A DNA stretch of 64,000 nucleotides from Comamonadaceae bacterium (GTDB taxonomy: Bacteria; Pseudomonadota; Gammaproteobacteria; Burkholderiales; Burkholderiaceae_C), in assembly GCA_027488255.1 (NCBI GenBank), contig JAIYBZ010000009.1, positions 62,001 to 126,000 of the forward strand. The letters run 5' to 3'. Shown piece after piece: positions 20,989 to 30,121 of this stretch (position 1 is its first letter; every line of letters begins with the position of its first letter). The notes under the pieces were generated by a model, which saw nothing but the letters and a program-made list of their open reading frames with translations, was not told the DNA's origin and made no database searches. Made by a program: the position numbers and the translations under genes.

Positions 20989-20994
20989 ATTATA
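20989..20994 (-). promoter_or_regulatory. -10 box of the cytochrome c4 promoter
   Basis: On the minus strand this reads TATAAT, a perfect sigma-70 -10 hexamer. The predicted start is near 20982, giving a leader of about 36 bases before the ATG at 20946. The -35 region is weak. Confidence 0.55.
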
Positions 20995-21052
20995 TCGGGC
21001 TGGCCCTCATAATCCTGACAGGCTTCTTTCCTGTTTTTTAGAACTTCTCCTC

Positions 21053-21895
21053 ATGAAATTTCAAGGTACTGAAAACTACGTCGCCACACAGGACTTGATG
21101 CTGGCGGTCAATGCCGCCATCACCCTGAAGCGCCCTTTGTTGGTCAAAGGAGAGCCCGGCACGGGCAAAACCATGTTGGCCGAAGAGGTGGCCCAGGCCT
21201 TGGGTTTACCGCTGTTGCAATGGCACATCAAATCGACCACCAAAGCCCAACAAGGCTTGTACGAATACGATGCTGTCAGCCGACTGCGCGACAGCCAGTT
21301 GGGGGACGAGAAGGTCAAAGACATCGAGAACTACATCATCAAAGGCGTGCTGTGGCAGGCGTTCACGTCCGAGGTGCCGGTGGCCATCTTGATTGACGAA
21401 ATCGACAAGGCCGACATTGAGTTTCCAAATGACTTGTTGCGCGAAATCGACCGCATGGAGTTTTATTGCTACGAAACGCGCCAGCTGATCAAAGCCAAAA
21501 CACGTCCCTTGGTGTTCATCACCTCCAACAACGAAAAAGAGCTGCCCGACGCGTTCTTGCGCCGCTGCTTTTTCCACTACATCAAATTCCCTGAAGCGGA
21601 CACCATGCGCCAGATCGTGGCGGTGCACTTCCCCCAGCTCAAACAAGAGCTGCTGGCCGTGGCCCTGAAAACTTTCTACGATGTGCGCGGCTTGCCCGGC
21701 CTGAAGAAAAAGCCCTCCACCAGCGAGCTGCTGGACTGGCTCAAGCTGCTGGTGGCCGAAGACATTCCCCTTGAAGCCCTGCAAAGTGCCGACCAAAAAG
21801 TAGCCGTGCCGCCATTGGTGGGCGCCCTGCTGAAAAACGAACAAGATGTGACACTGTTTGAAAAATTGGTGTTCATGAACCAACGCAACCGCTGA
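21053..21895 (+). CDS. MoxR-family AAA+ ATPase
   Basis: The 280-aa protein read from ATG at 21053 (MKFQGTENYVATQDLMLAVNAAI) is a MoxR/RavA-type AAA+ ATPase. Walker A is GEPGTGKTML (about residues 29-38), Walker B is AILIDEIDKAD, and the sensor-1 region is VFITSNNEKELPDAFLRRC. These chaperone-like ATPases work with VWA-domain partners to mature metalloenzymes or insert cofactors. The partner is encoded three genes downstream. The closest named relatives are CoxD-like proteins. Start codons proposed further upstream overlap the promoter region. Confidence 0.92.
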   Translation: MKFQGTENYVATQDLMLAVNAAITLKRPLLVKGEPGTGKTMLAEEVAQALGLPLLQWHIKSTTKAQQGLYEYDAVSRLRDSQLGDEKVKDIENYIIKGVLWQAFTSEVPVAILIDEIDKADIEFPNDLLREIDRMEFYCYETRQLIKAKTRPLVFITSNNEKELPDAFLRRCFFHYIKFPEADTMRQIVAVHFPQLKQELLAVALKTFYDVRGLPGLKKKPSTSELLDWLKLLVAEDIPLEALQSADQKVAVPPLVGALLKNEQDVTLFEKLVFMNQRNR

Positions 21896-21905
21896 GCCAT
21901 TGACC

Positions 21906-22133
21906 ATGTCCAACCCCAACCCTTTACTTGAAGGTATTTCAGACGCTGTTGGTTTTGTCGGCGGCGCATTGGCCGGCTTTTGGGCCGGCAAACTGATCGG
22001 CTGGGACATCTTCAGCGCCGGCTACGACAGCGCCAGCATTGGCGGGATCTTGCTGGTCGGCTTGGGCGGTGGCGGTGGCTTGCATTTGGCCCGTTACTGG
22101 CGAGCCAAACAACAAGACGACTCATCAGAATAA
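21906..22133 (+). CDS. Small glycine-rich membrane protein
   Basis: This 75-aa protein (MSNPNPLLEGISDAVGFVGGALAGFWAGKLIGWDIF...) has two hydrophobic Gly/Ala-rich helices and a polar C-terminus (RAKQQDDSSE). It starts 11 bases after the MoxR stop, and 20 bases separate it from the acetyltransferase gene, so it belongs to the operon. The codon use resembles its neighbours, which supports a real gene. No family was recognised. Confidence 0.65.
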   Translation: MSNPNPLLEGISDAVGFVGGALAGFWAGKLIGWDIFSAGYDSASIGGILLVGLGGGGGLHLARYWRAKQQDDSSE

Positions 22134-22152
22134 ACCCCGAAAACTTGGCCCT

Positions 22153-22746
22153 ATGAGCTTTGTCAGCCCCATCACCCTGCGCGATCGCGGCATTGAACTG
22201 CGCCCCATGACACTGGAGCATGAGGCGGGTTTGCGCTCTGCCGCGGCAGATGGCGAGCTCTGGAACATCCGGGTCACCTCGGTCCCAGAACCCGAACAAA
22301 CACGCCAATACATGGAAGACGCTCTGGCCATGCGCGAGGCCGGTCACCGTTTTCCTTTTGTGGTGGTCGAATCAGACAGCGGGCGCGTGCTGGGCACCAC
22401 CAGCTTCCATGACATCGTGCCGGCCATCCGACGTGTCGAAATCGGCTGGACTTGGTACGCCAAAAGTGTCCAGCGCAGCCATGTCAACACCACCTGCAAA
22501 ATGCTCTTGTTGACCCACGCCTTCGAGACCTTATATTGCCATGTGGTGGGCTGGCGCACCGACAATTTCAACTTCGCTTCTCAAGCTGCGATTGAGCGGT
22601 TGGGAGCCAAAAAAGACGGGGTGATTCGCGGTCACGCGCTGCGCCGAGACGGCACCATCCGGGACACCGTGATGTACAGCCTTCGGTCGGGCGAATGGCC
22701 TGAAGTCAAGGCGCAGCTCATGCACGCCCTGAACAAACCACGCTAA
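22153..22746 (+). CDS. GNAT-family N-acetyltransferase
   Basis: A 197-aa protein from ATG at 22153 with the RimJ/RimL-like acetyltransferase layout: IELRPMTLEHEAGLRSAAADGELW, VVVESDSGRVLGTTSFHDIVPAIRRVEIGWTWYAKSVQRSHVNTTCKMLLLTHAFE and FNFASQAAIERLGAKKDGVIRGH. It transfers acetyl from acetyl-CoA to an unknown amine. It sits between the MoxR and VWA genes, which are normally adjacent, so it and the small membrane gene look inserted into that pair. Confidence 0.88.
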   Translation: MSFVSPITLRDRGIELRPMTLEHEAGLRSAAADGELWNIRVTSVPEPEQTRQYMEDALAMREAGHRFPFVVVESDSGRVLGTTSFHDIVPAIRRVEIGWTWYAKSVQRSHVNTTCKMLLLTHAFETLYCHVVGWRTDNFNFASQAAIERLGAKKDGVIRGHALRRDGTIRDTVMYSLRSGEWPEVKAQLMHALNKPR

Positions 22747-22768
22747 CCATTGAGTCCGGGCCGTCACC

Positions 22769-23953
<1,185 letters not shown>

Positions 23954-24077
23954 GCCGCCGCCTGTGGACACGGTACCCAAAACGCTTGAATGCCCCTTAC
24001 CTTTGTGTCATTATTGAAAAGATGACGGCAAGTGATTTCTTGACTCAGACCTTTCCCCTCACTCATTGATCTCCAAA

Positions 24078-25106
24078 ATGGCGCAAAAAAATTGGACCCC
24101 CAAGCATGCTGAAGCATTGCGCCGATCATTGAACGAAACCAACACCGATGCAGCCGCCTTGACAGCATCGCTGCTTTTGGGAAAAGCACACATGGCCAAT
24201 CTGCTGGGCGCAGACAACAAGGCCTTTTATAACGAGACCATTCGTTATGCGTCGGGTGTCAAAGCACTGAAATCCTTGGGCTACAGCGACAGCCAAATAC
24301 TGGTGCTCAGTGGGAGCGATATGGCAGCCGAAACACCGGCTTCTGCAGACACACGCGAGGCATCAATTCAGACACCAGCGAACACGCCACTGACGACGAC
24401 ACTGACCACGCCACTGACGACGCCATTAACGCCGCAAGCTGAAAGCACCCCGCGCTTTGAGGCCAGTACACCCCCTGCGGCCAGCACGTCATCAGAGTCC
24501 AGCGTCACTTCCAACCCCACGTCTGCACCCTCCTACGCCCGTTATGCCTTGGCGTTGTTGGTCTTGGGCGGTATCGGTTTCGGTGCCTACCAAAGTATGT
24601 TGCCTGCTAAGCCTGCGGCGGCCAGCGCCAACAGCATGGCCGAACCCACTGCGCCTGCAAATCCAGCGGCCTCTGAACCGGCCACGGCGGCGGCTGCAAC
24701 CAATACCAATCCCCCACAAAATTTGCCCGAAGCGGCAGCCAAGCCCGCTGAGGCAGTGCCTCAACCGGCACTGGCAACGCCTCAAGCAGCGGCCTCTGTG
24801 CCTGACGAGTCCAACACGATTTGTGATTTTTCTCAGGCCACCACGGCCCAAGAGGCGGTGACCAGTGTGCCGAATGCGCCCAAGGGTTATGTGCATTTTG
24901 CGGCCACAGAAAACGACACCCTGCTGTGTGTGAAAGACAACAAAGGGGTGATCTCCAAGGTACGGCTTCAGGCCAAAAACAGCCGCAGCATTTATGGCGA
25001 AGAACCCCTCACGGTTAACTTTTCCAAAGAGCACAAGCCCACCGTTTTTTACCAACGCAACAAGATTTATCTGCGTCCAGAAACGGTTCGAGCGACTTTC
25101 CAATAA
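24078..25106 (+). CDS. Hypothetical single-pass membrane protein with Thr/Pro and Ala/Pro linkers
   Basis: I do not recognise the family. ATG at 24078 gives 342 aa. The N-terminal 75 residues (MAQKNWTPKHAEALRRSLNETNTDAAALTASLLLGKAHMANLLG...) look helical and could bind DNA or protein. A Thr/Pro-rich linker follows (about 95-125), then one membrane segment (RYALALLVLGGIGFGAYQSM, about 155-175), a long Ala/Pro linker, and a C-terminal domain of about 85 residues with two cysteines (NTICDF, TLLCVK). The layout resembles RodZ-like proteins, but no homology is claimed. It is followed by tRNA-Arg. Confidence 0.7.
   Translation: MAQKNWTPKHAEALRRSLNETNTDAAALTASLLLGKAHMANLLGADNKAFYNETIRYASGVKALKSLGYSDSQILVLSGSDMAAETPASADTREASIQTPANTPLTTTLTTPLTTPLTPQAESTPRFEASTPPAASTSSESSVTSNPTSAPSYARYALALLVLGGIGFGAYQSMLPAKPAAASANSMAEPTAPANPAASEPATAAAATNTNPPQNLPEAAAKPAEAVPQPALATPQAAASVPDESNTICDFSQATTAQEAVTSVPNAPKGYVHFAATENDTLLCVKDNKGVISKVRLQAKNSRSIYGEEPLTVNFSKEHKPTVFYQRNKIYLRPETVRATFQ
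24384..24422 (+). repeat. Short in-frame direct repeat in Thr/Pro linker
   Basis: The 15-mer ACGCCACTGACGACG occurs at 24384-24398 and again at 24408-24422, 24 bases (eight codons) apart, encoding TPLTT units. It keeps the frame, so length changes here would add or remove linker residues only. Confidence 0.8.
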
Positions 25107-25112
25107 GCCAAA

Positions 25113-25135
25113 GCAGCCACGTCTTTTGTGGCTGC
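25113..25135. terminator. Possible terminator hairpin after the hypothetical gene
   Basis: GCAGCCAC, loop GTCTTTT, GTGGCTGC is a perfect 8-bp stem starting seven bases after the stop codon at 25106. No T-run follows, so it may be only a 3'-end stabilising hairpin. Confidence 0.4.
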
Positions 25136-25227
25136 AGCGCCAAAGTCGTGGAAATGCCTGATGCCAACGCTCAATGCATGTGAGCCGCGCTGTTGCGCCG
25201 CAGTGCAGACAGTAAAATCAAGCGGTG

Positions 25228-25302
25228 GCCACCGTAGTTCAATGGATAGAACTCTCCCCTCCTAAGGGAGTGATACAGGTTCGATTCCTGTCGGGGGCAC
25301 CA
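25228..25302 (+). tRNA. tRNA-Arg (anticodon CCT), CCA encoded
   Basis: The sequence folds as a 75-nt cloverleaf: D-arm GTTC-AATGGATA-GAAC, anticodon arm CTCCC-CTCCTAA-GGGAG with anticodon CCT (reads AGG), T-arm ACAGG-TTCGATT-CCTGT, and 3' CCA in the genome. The acceptor stem GCCACCG/CGGGGGC has one A-G mismatch at the fourth pair. Confidence 0.93.
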
Positions 25303-25349
25303 AACCCCTCCCCTGCCAAGATGTGGCTTCGCGGTTCAGCAAATCCAAT

Positions 25350-26348
25350 TCAGAAAGCCACTTTTTCCGCTTCAAGGTAGGCCAGGCTGATGTACTTGCC
25401 AATATTGCCCTCGAAACCCTGCATGGTTTTTGCCCGGGCCATGACACGCGGGTCTTTCAGCACAGCGGCTTTGGCTTCGGCCTCTGACTTGCCATCTTCC
25501 ACCGCCTTGAGGCAAGGCTCCCAAATCCCTGCCATGAATGTGCCGTAAGTGGTCAACAGATCTTTGCGTGCCTCGCCATGCCCGGGCACCCAAAGTTGCT
25601 CACCTGTGGCCGCCATCAGGTTTTTGTAGTATTTGAAAGTGCCGGGGTAAGAACCCTCGTCCATATTGGCAATGCGGTTGGTCATGGCGATATCGCCCAA
25701 CGCGGTCACTTTGTCTTGCACGACTTCGACACACAAGTCAGAAGGCGTGTGAGCTGTGCCGTAATGGTGCATGCGCAAACTCACATCGCCAAATTGAATC
25801 ACCTGGCCGTGTTGCACCGGCTTATTGGGCAAGACCACTTGGGTTCCTAGGGTGGACTGGTTGGTCCAACGCTCCATCAAACTGCGCCACAAATTGCCTT
25901 CGGCACCTTTGAGTTTTTCAATGGTGCTGGGCAATGCATAAATGGGCAATTGATCGCCGTAAGTATTTACAAATGCGTGATTGCCCAACCAATGATCACC
26001 GTGATAGTGGCTGTTAAAAACAGCCACGACTGGTTTGTCGGTGACTTTGCGGATCATGCGAATCGCCATTTGGCCGATTTGCAGCGACGCCCCCGAATCA
26101 ATGACCACCACCCCCGCCGTGGTCACTACGAAAATCACATTGGCCATCATCCCCCGATTTTCCGGAGTGGGAAATCCGTCGGGGGAAAAGATCAACCACA
26201 CATGGGATGACAATTGGCGTGCAGGAATGTCCTGCACAGGCGGGCCTTCGATGAAGTCTTGCGCTTGTTGGGCCAGCAATTGGGCCTCGGGCCACAATGC
26301 GGCACTGCCCAAAGCCGCACTGACGATCAACCACTGTCTTCTTTTCAT
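25350..26348 (-). CDS. SoxH-like metallo-beta-lactamase-fold hydrolase
   Basis: Read from ATG at 26348 the protein has 332 aa with an N-terminal export signal (MKRRQWLIVSAALGSAALW). The metal-binding motif HYHGDHWLGN (HxHxDH) lies near residue 130, with further ligands in the GHGEARKD region. Similar genes named soxH occur at the end of sox operons and are not essential for thiosulfate oxidation where tested. Their substrate is unknown. It follows soxB by 50 bases, which contain a near-perfect palindrome. The track ORF starts 70 codons too far upstream, inside soxB. Confidence 0.85.
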   Translation of the reverse strand: MKRRQWLIVSAALGSAALWPEAQLLAQQAQDFIEGPPVQDIPARQLSSHVWLIFSPDGFPTPENRGMMANVIFVVTTAGVVVIDSGASLQIGQMAIRMIRKVTDKPVVAVFNSHYHGDHWLGNHAFVNTYGDQLPIYALPSTIEKLKGAEGNLWRSLMERWTNQSTLGTQVVLPNKPVQHGQVIQFGDVSLRMHHYGTAHTPSDLCVEVVQDKVTALGDIAMTNRIANMDEGSYPGTFKYYKNLMAATGEQLWVPGHGEARKDLLTTYGTFMAGIWEPCLKAVEDGKSEAEAKAAVLKDPRVMARAKTMQGFEGNIGKYISLAYLEAEKVAF

Positions 26349-26366
26349 CGTCACTCTCCCTCCATC

Positions 26367-26392
26367 TTGGCAGTGCCAATTGGCGCTGCCAA
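26367..26392 (-). other. 26-bp near-perfect palindrome between soxB and the SoxH-like gene
   Basis: TTGGCAGTGCCAATTGGCGCTGCCAA is self-complementary except for one T/G pair. It fills most of the 50-base gap and is followed by the next start 18 bases on. Without a T-run it is more likely an mRNA-stability hairpin or protein-binding site than a terminator. Confidence 0.6.
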
Positions 26393-26398
26393 AGGCAA

Positions 26399-28132
26399 TC
26401 AGGCTGCGTAGCCCTTGTTGGGCAATGCGCCCATGATTTTTGGTGCATTGAGCTGACGTGGCTTGATGCGCCCACCCTGCGCCTTGAGCCAAGTCTCCAC
26501 CACATCCCAAACTTGTTTGTTGCCCTGATTGCGAGCTTCTTCGGCCACAGGGGCCCAACCGGCCACTTTGTACTTTTTGCCGGCCTCGATCAACTGCCCT
26601 TTGAGGCGCAAATCGCCAATGCGGTTACCCATCGTGCCAACGGGGTTGCAACTGTATGTCAGCCCTCCCACTCGCACCATGTCGCCGCCCTGTTGGTAAT
26701 AGGGATCAGGGTTGAAGAGGTTGTCCGCCACATCTTCCAGCACGGTCTTGATGGTCTCACCCGTCATCTCGGTGACGGTGGCGTAGGAGTAGGTGGTGGC
26801 CGTCATGTCCAACAACCATTCACGGGTAATGGCCTGACCGGGCAACAATGTGGTGCCCCAGCGGAAACCGGGGGAGAAGGCAATTTCTGCACTTTGCACA
26901 TCCAGCAAAGCATCCACCAACAATTGGTCGCCTGTGCCGTTGAAGTTGCCACGGCGGTAGAGCAGACCGTCTGTCACGGCCAGCTTTTCAGACAACTTGG
27001 ATTCGTAAGGCGCGCGGATCTTGCTGATCAAAGCGTCCATCTCTTTGTCGGCGGGCAACATATTGGAAAACACAGGCAACAGCTTGTAGCGGAAGTCAGC
27101 GACTTTTTTGTCTTTGATAGAAAAGTCCAACACGCCCAAAAATTTGCCGTTCGAGCCGGCATTGGTCACGAGCGTCTTGCCCCCTTTGTTGGACACCACC
27201 GTGGCCACGGGCATCCCGTCGTGCGTGTGGCCGCCCATGATGGCGTCAATCCCACTCACGCGGCTGGCCATTTTCAAGTCCACATCCATGCCGTTGTGGC
27301 TGATGACGACCACCACTTGGGCGCCCTTGGCACGGGCTTCGTCGACCATCTTTTGCATGTTTTCATCTTGGATGCCAAACGCCCAATCGGCCACCATGTA
27401 ACGCGGGTTGGCAATTGGGGTATAGGGGAAAGCTTGGCCAATGATGGCGCATGGCACACCGTTGATTTCACGAATGACATAAGGCTTGAAGACAGGGTCC
27501 CCAAAGTCATTGGTCTTGATGTTCTGCGCGACAAAGTCAACTTTGCCGGCAAAGTCTTTCTCTACGATTTCTTTCACGCGTTCCATGCCCAGTGTGAATT
27601 CCCAATGGCCGGTCATCACGTCAACGCCCAGCAATTTGCAGGCATCCACCATGTCTTGGCCGTTGGTCCACAAGCTGGTGCCAGAGCCTTGCCAAGTGTC
27701 ACCGCCATCGAGCAACAAGGCACCAGGTCGGCTGGCCTTCATGCGCTTGACCAAGGTTGCCAAGTGGGCAAATCCACCCACCTTGCCATAACGCTTGGCT
27801 GCTTTCTCATAGTCCAAATAAGTCAAGGCATGGGCTTCGGCAGTCCCCGGACGAATCTTGGCCGCTTGCAGCAAATACTCACCGACCAAATGTGGCAGAT
27901 TGCCCTGCATCGAACCAATGCCCATGTTGATGCTGGGCTCACGGAAATAAATCGGCTTGAGCTGAGCGTGGCAATCGGTCATGTGCAAGAAAGACACATT
28001 GCCAAACTTGGGAATGTCATACAGCCCGTTGGCCGCCGTGGCCGCACTGGCTTCAGCAAACGTGCCCATGCTCAAGCCTGCCATCGTGCCGGCACCCATC
28101 ACCTGAATAAATTCGCGTTTGGAGAGATTCAT
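26399..28132 (-). CDS. soxB: SoxB thiosulfohydrolase
   Basis: The 577-aa periplasmic di-manganese enzyme releases sulfate from the cysteine-S-thiosulfonate on SoxY. Metal and substrate motifs are intact: DCHAQ (53-57), GGDTWQGS (143-150), the SoxB-specific GHWEFT (175-180, where 5'-nucleotidases have GNHEF) and GGHTHDG. ATG at 28132 gives a Tat-like leader with a KR instead of an RR pair (MNLSKREFIQVMGAG). The track's earlier start runs through the terminator downstream of soxX. No clear Shine-Dalgarno site precedes the ATG. Confidence 0.95.
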   Translation of the reverse strand: MNLSKREFIQVMGAGTMAGLSMGTFAEASAATAANGLYDIPKFGNVSFLHMTDCHAQLKPIYFREPSINMGIGSMQGNLPHLVGEYLLQAAKIRPGTAEAHALTYLDYEKAAKRYGKVGGFAHLATLVKRMKASRPGALLLDGGDTWQGSGTSLWTNGQDMVDACKLLGVDVMTGHWEFTLGMERVKEIVEKDFAGKVDFVAQNIKTNDFGDPVFKPYVIREINGVPCAIIGQAFPYTPIANPRYMVADWAFGIQDENMQKMVDEARAKGAQVVVVISHNGMDVDLKMASRVSGIDAIMGGHTHDGMPVATVVSNKGGKTLVTNAGSNGKFLGVLDFSIKDKKVADFRYKLLPVFSNMLPADKEMDALISKIRAPYESKLSEKLAVTDGLLYRRGNFNGTGDQLLVDALLDVQSAEIAFSPGFRWGTTLLPGQAITREWLLDMTATTYSYATVTEMTGETIKTVLEDVADNLFNPDPYYQQGGDMVRVGGLTYSCNPVGTMGNRIGDLRLKGQLIEAGKKYKVAGWAPVAEEARNQGNKQVWDVVETWLKAQGGRIKPRQLNAPKIMGALPNKGYAA

Positions 28133-28160
28133 ATTTGCAATCACTGATATATGAGGAACT

Positions 28161-28186
28161 AAAAAACCCGGACCAGCCGGGTTTTG
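28161..28186 (-). terminator. Intra-operon terminator between soxX and soxB
   Basis: On the minus strand AAAACCCGG, loop CTGGT, CCGGGTTTTTT is a classic intrinsic terminator, about ten bases after the soxX stop. It lies about 30 bases before the soxB start, so soxB needs read-through or its own promoter. Confidence 0.88.
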
Positions 28187-28193
28187 GAGTGGG

Positions 28194-28850
28194 TTACTGG
28201 TTAACGGGTGACTTGGGGTCGAGCAACAAACCCACAATGTGGCGCACCTGGGTTTCGTTCAAGATGCCCATGTGACCCGCCCGTGGCATGTTGGAACAAG
28301 CGTTGTAGGCTTTGGAGTTCCAGATCTTGCCCCAGGTGTATTCAACGATGGGTTTGCTGGCAGGATCGCTCGGGTTAGAGACCCCACGCAGCTTGCCGTA
28401 GTTGTACAGGCTGGGGCCAATCGTGCCGTAAGAAATTTCTTTCTTGTCCATCTGATGGCAGTTGTAGCAATTGCCACCATTGACCGTTTTGGCATCGTCC
28501 GTCCATGTCAATCCGCGGCCGCTTTGAGCGATTCTTTCGCCTTCACGCCAGTCGCCAATAAATTGACCATCTGAAGGCCATTTGATGGTTTTGAAATTGG
28601 CAGCCTCCAAAGCTTTGGCCGTTTTTTCATCAAGTGGTTTGCCCGCGACATCGGCTTCGCTGCAAGCCTTATTGGTTTCATCTGTGGCCGTGATGCGTTC
28701 GACTTTCACACCATTTTCGTCGCGGAAAGAGGCTTTGACGATTTGGTCTGTCAAGGCATTCAGCTCCGCCACAGAAGGACCTGTGGCACAACCCACAGCC
28801 ACCAAAGCAGCCGTGAGGCTGGCCAATACGAGAGAGGTTTTTTTGTTCAT
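28194..28850 (-). CDS. soxX: SoxX cytochrome c subunit, lipoprotein form
   Basis: The 218-aa monohaem subunit of SoxAX, which links thiosulfate to SoxY. ATG at 28850 gives a lipoprotein signal with lipobox AVGC (Cys21), so it is probably membrane-anchored. The haem motif CYNCH is at 128-132. It is longer than minimal SoxX, with an N-terminal extension (about 22-90) containing an extra cysteine (NKACSEAD). It starts 19 bases after the soxA stop. Confidence 0.92.
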   Translation of the reverse strand: MNKKTSLVLASLTAALVAVGCATGPSVAELNALTDQIVKASFRDENGVKVERITATDETNKACSEADVAGKPLDEKTAKALEAANFKTIKWPSDGQFIGDWREGERIAQSGRGLTWTDDAKTVNGGNCYNCHQMDKKEISYGTIGPSLYNYGKLRGVSNPSDPASKPIVEYTWGKIWNSKAYNACSNMPRAGHMGILNETQVRHIVGLLLDPKSPVNQ

Positions 28851-28869
28851 ATGAGGTCTCCTGGTCAGA

Positions 28870-29673
28870 TCAACGCTTGATGGCCGGTGCAACTGAGGCG
28901 GCCCCTTTGGCATTCACCCCCAAATAGGTGGCCAAAGCAACGGTGGCGTCACTGGCAAAGCCCGGGTAGGGAAAGCGTTGCTGGCGGTAGCAATCGTTCA
29001 AACGCAATTGCATGCTCCACATCTGACCGTTGGAGACACGGTAAGCCGGCCAAGCGGCAAAACCAACCCCGTCGCCCGGGTTCTTGGTGAGAATCGGCAA
29101 GTCTTGCAAACGAATGCGTTTGCCCTCTTCACCGTGGCAAGAAGCGCAAGAGAAATCGTGCGGGCCGCCGCGCTGGAAAAACAGGCGTTTGCCTACTTCG
29201 TAAAACGACTTTTCTTGAGCATGCGCTTGCGACAGATTGAAGCGCAGCCCTTTGGACTCGGCGGCAATCCATGTGGCCAAGGCCGTCACGTTGGCCATTT
29301 CGCCGCGACCAAATGCAGTCTTGGAAATTTCAGCGGCATTGAAACCTTGCAGAGTTTCCATACAAGTGACCAAGCGAGACTCAAGATCTTGCATGCGCTG
29401 GGTGTCTGCAAAGTAGCGCGGCAACTCGACAAAAGCCCCTTTCACGACACCCGGACCTTTGCCCAAATCGCATTTTTCAAGGGATGCGTTTTTGGGACCA
29501 CGCGCTTTTTTCCAGAGGTCTTCGCCTTTGGCCTCAAACAGGTCTGCGGGGTTGCCATCTTGCAACATGGCGCGGTATTCGTCGATGCCCTGACTGGCCG
29601 TTTTTTGGGCCATCACGGGGGCGACGGCCAAAGCCATTGCTGCTGCAATGGAAAGGGTTGCTGCTTTTTTCAT
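28870..29673 (-). CDS. soxA: SoxA, monohaem-type L-cysteine S-thiosulfotransferase subunit
   Basis: The 267-aa catalytic subunit of SoxAX from ATG at 29673, with signal MKKAATLSIAAAMALAVAPVMAQ and an AGAGG ribosome site. Only one haem motif is present, CASCH (176-180). The N-terminal domain has Cys68 and Cys104, which probably form a disulfide where dihaem SoxA carries its second haem. The active-site cysteine persulfide is Cys228 in DCYRQQRFPYP. The longer track ORF is wrong because its extra codons cover a terminator hairpin. Confidence 0.94.
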   Translation of the reverse strand: MKKAATLSIAAAMALAVAPVMAQKTASQGIDEYRAMLQDGNPADLFEAKGEDLWKKARGPKNASLEKCDLGKGPGVVKGAFVELPRYFADTQRMQDLESRLVTCMETLQGFNAAEISKTAFGRGEMANVTALATWIAAESKGLRFNLSQAHAQEKSFYEVGKRLFFQRGGPHDFSCASCHGEEGKRIRLQDLPILTKNPGDGVGFAAWPAYRVSNGQMWSMQLRLNDCYRQQRFPYPGFASDATVALATYLGVNAKGAASVAPAIKR

Positions 29674-29702
29674 TGTCACCTCTGTAGATTTTTTTAATGC
29701 AA

Positions 29703-29733
29703 AAAAAGGGTGAAGTTTGGCTCCACCCTTTTT
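29703..29733 (-). terminator. Terminator-like hairpin between soxZ and soxA
   Basis: AAAAAGGGTG and CACCCTTTTT form a perfect 10-bp stem around an 11-base loop, with a T-run following on the minus strand. It begins 16 bases after the soxZ stop and ends 30 bases before the soxA start. Confidence 0.85.
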
Positions 29734-29748
29734 AGTCACAAAGCCCGA

Positions 29749-30060
29749 TCAAGACACCGTGGCTTCGTCGGTACGGGTATCGCCCTTGTTGTCTTTCCAG
29801 ATCACTGTGATCTTGTCACCGGCTTTGGCGCCTTTTACCGAGAATTGCAAGAAAGGGTTTTTCGACACAGCGGGGCCCCATTCAGCGGCCAGCACTTGTT
29901 TGCCATTGAGGTTGGCGGTCACTTCTTGGATAAACCAGGCGGGCACGATTTTGCCCGCAGCATCACGGCGCTGACCGGATTCCATCTCGTGGCTCATGAG
30001 CACGCGAACAGTGGCTTTGTCGCCCGAAGCTTGGGCACGAATGCGCATTGGATCTGCCAT
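29749..30060 (-). CDS. soxZ: SoxZ sulfur-carrier complex subunit
   Basis: A 103-aa protein that forms the SoxYZ carrier. It has no signal peptide and is expected to be exported with SoxY through Tat. The sequence MADPMRIRAQASGDKATVRVLMSHEMESGQRRD... and NPFLQFSVKGAKAGDKITVIWKDNKGD is characteristic of the SoxZ immunoglobulin-like fold. An AGGAGA ribosome site precedes the ATG. A terminator-like hairpin follows. Confidence 0.96.
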   Translation of the reverse strand: MADPMRIRAQASGDKATVRVLMSHEMESGQRRDAAGKIVPAWFIQEVTANLNGKQVLAAEWGPAVSKNPFLQFSVKGAKAGDKITVIWKDNKGDTRTDEATVS

Positions 30061-30121
30061 TTTTCTCTCCTAAATCTTTCAATCAATCAATGTGGGGTCA
30101 CGGGTACTGGATGTGGACGGA

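Noticed and set aside
28143-28150. ACTGATAT before soxB, shared with the 39264-39293 repeat
   Set aside because: An eight-base match is expected by chance in a 64-kb window, and there is no inverted partner at soxB.
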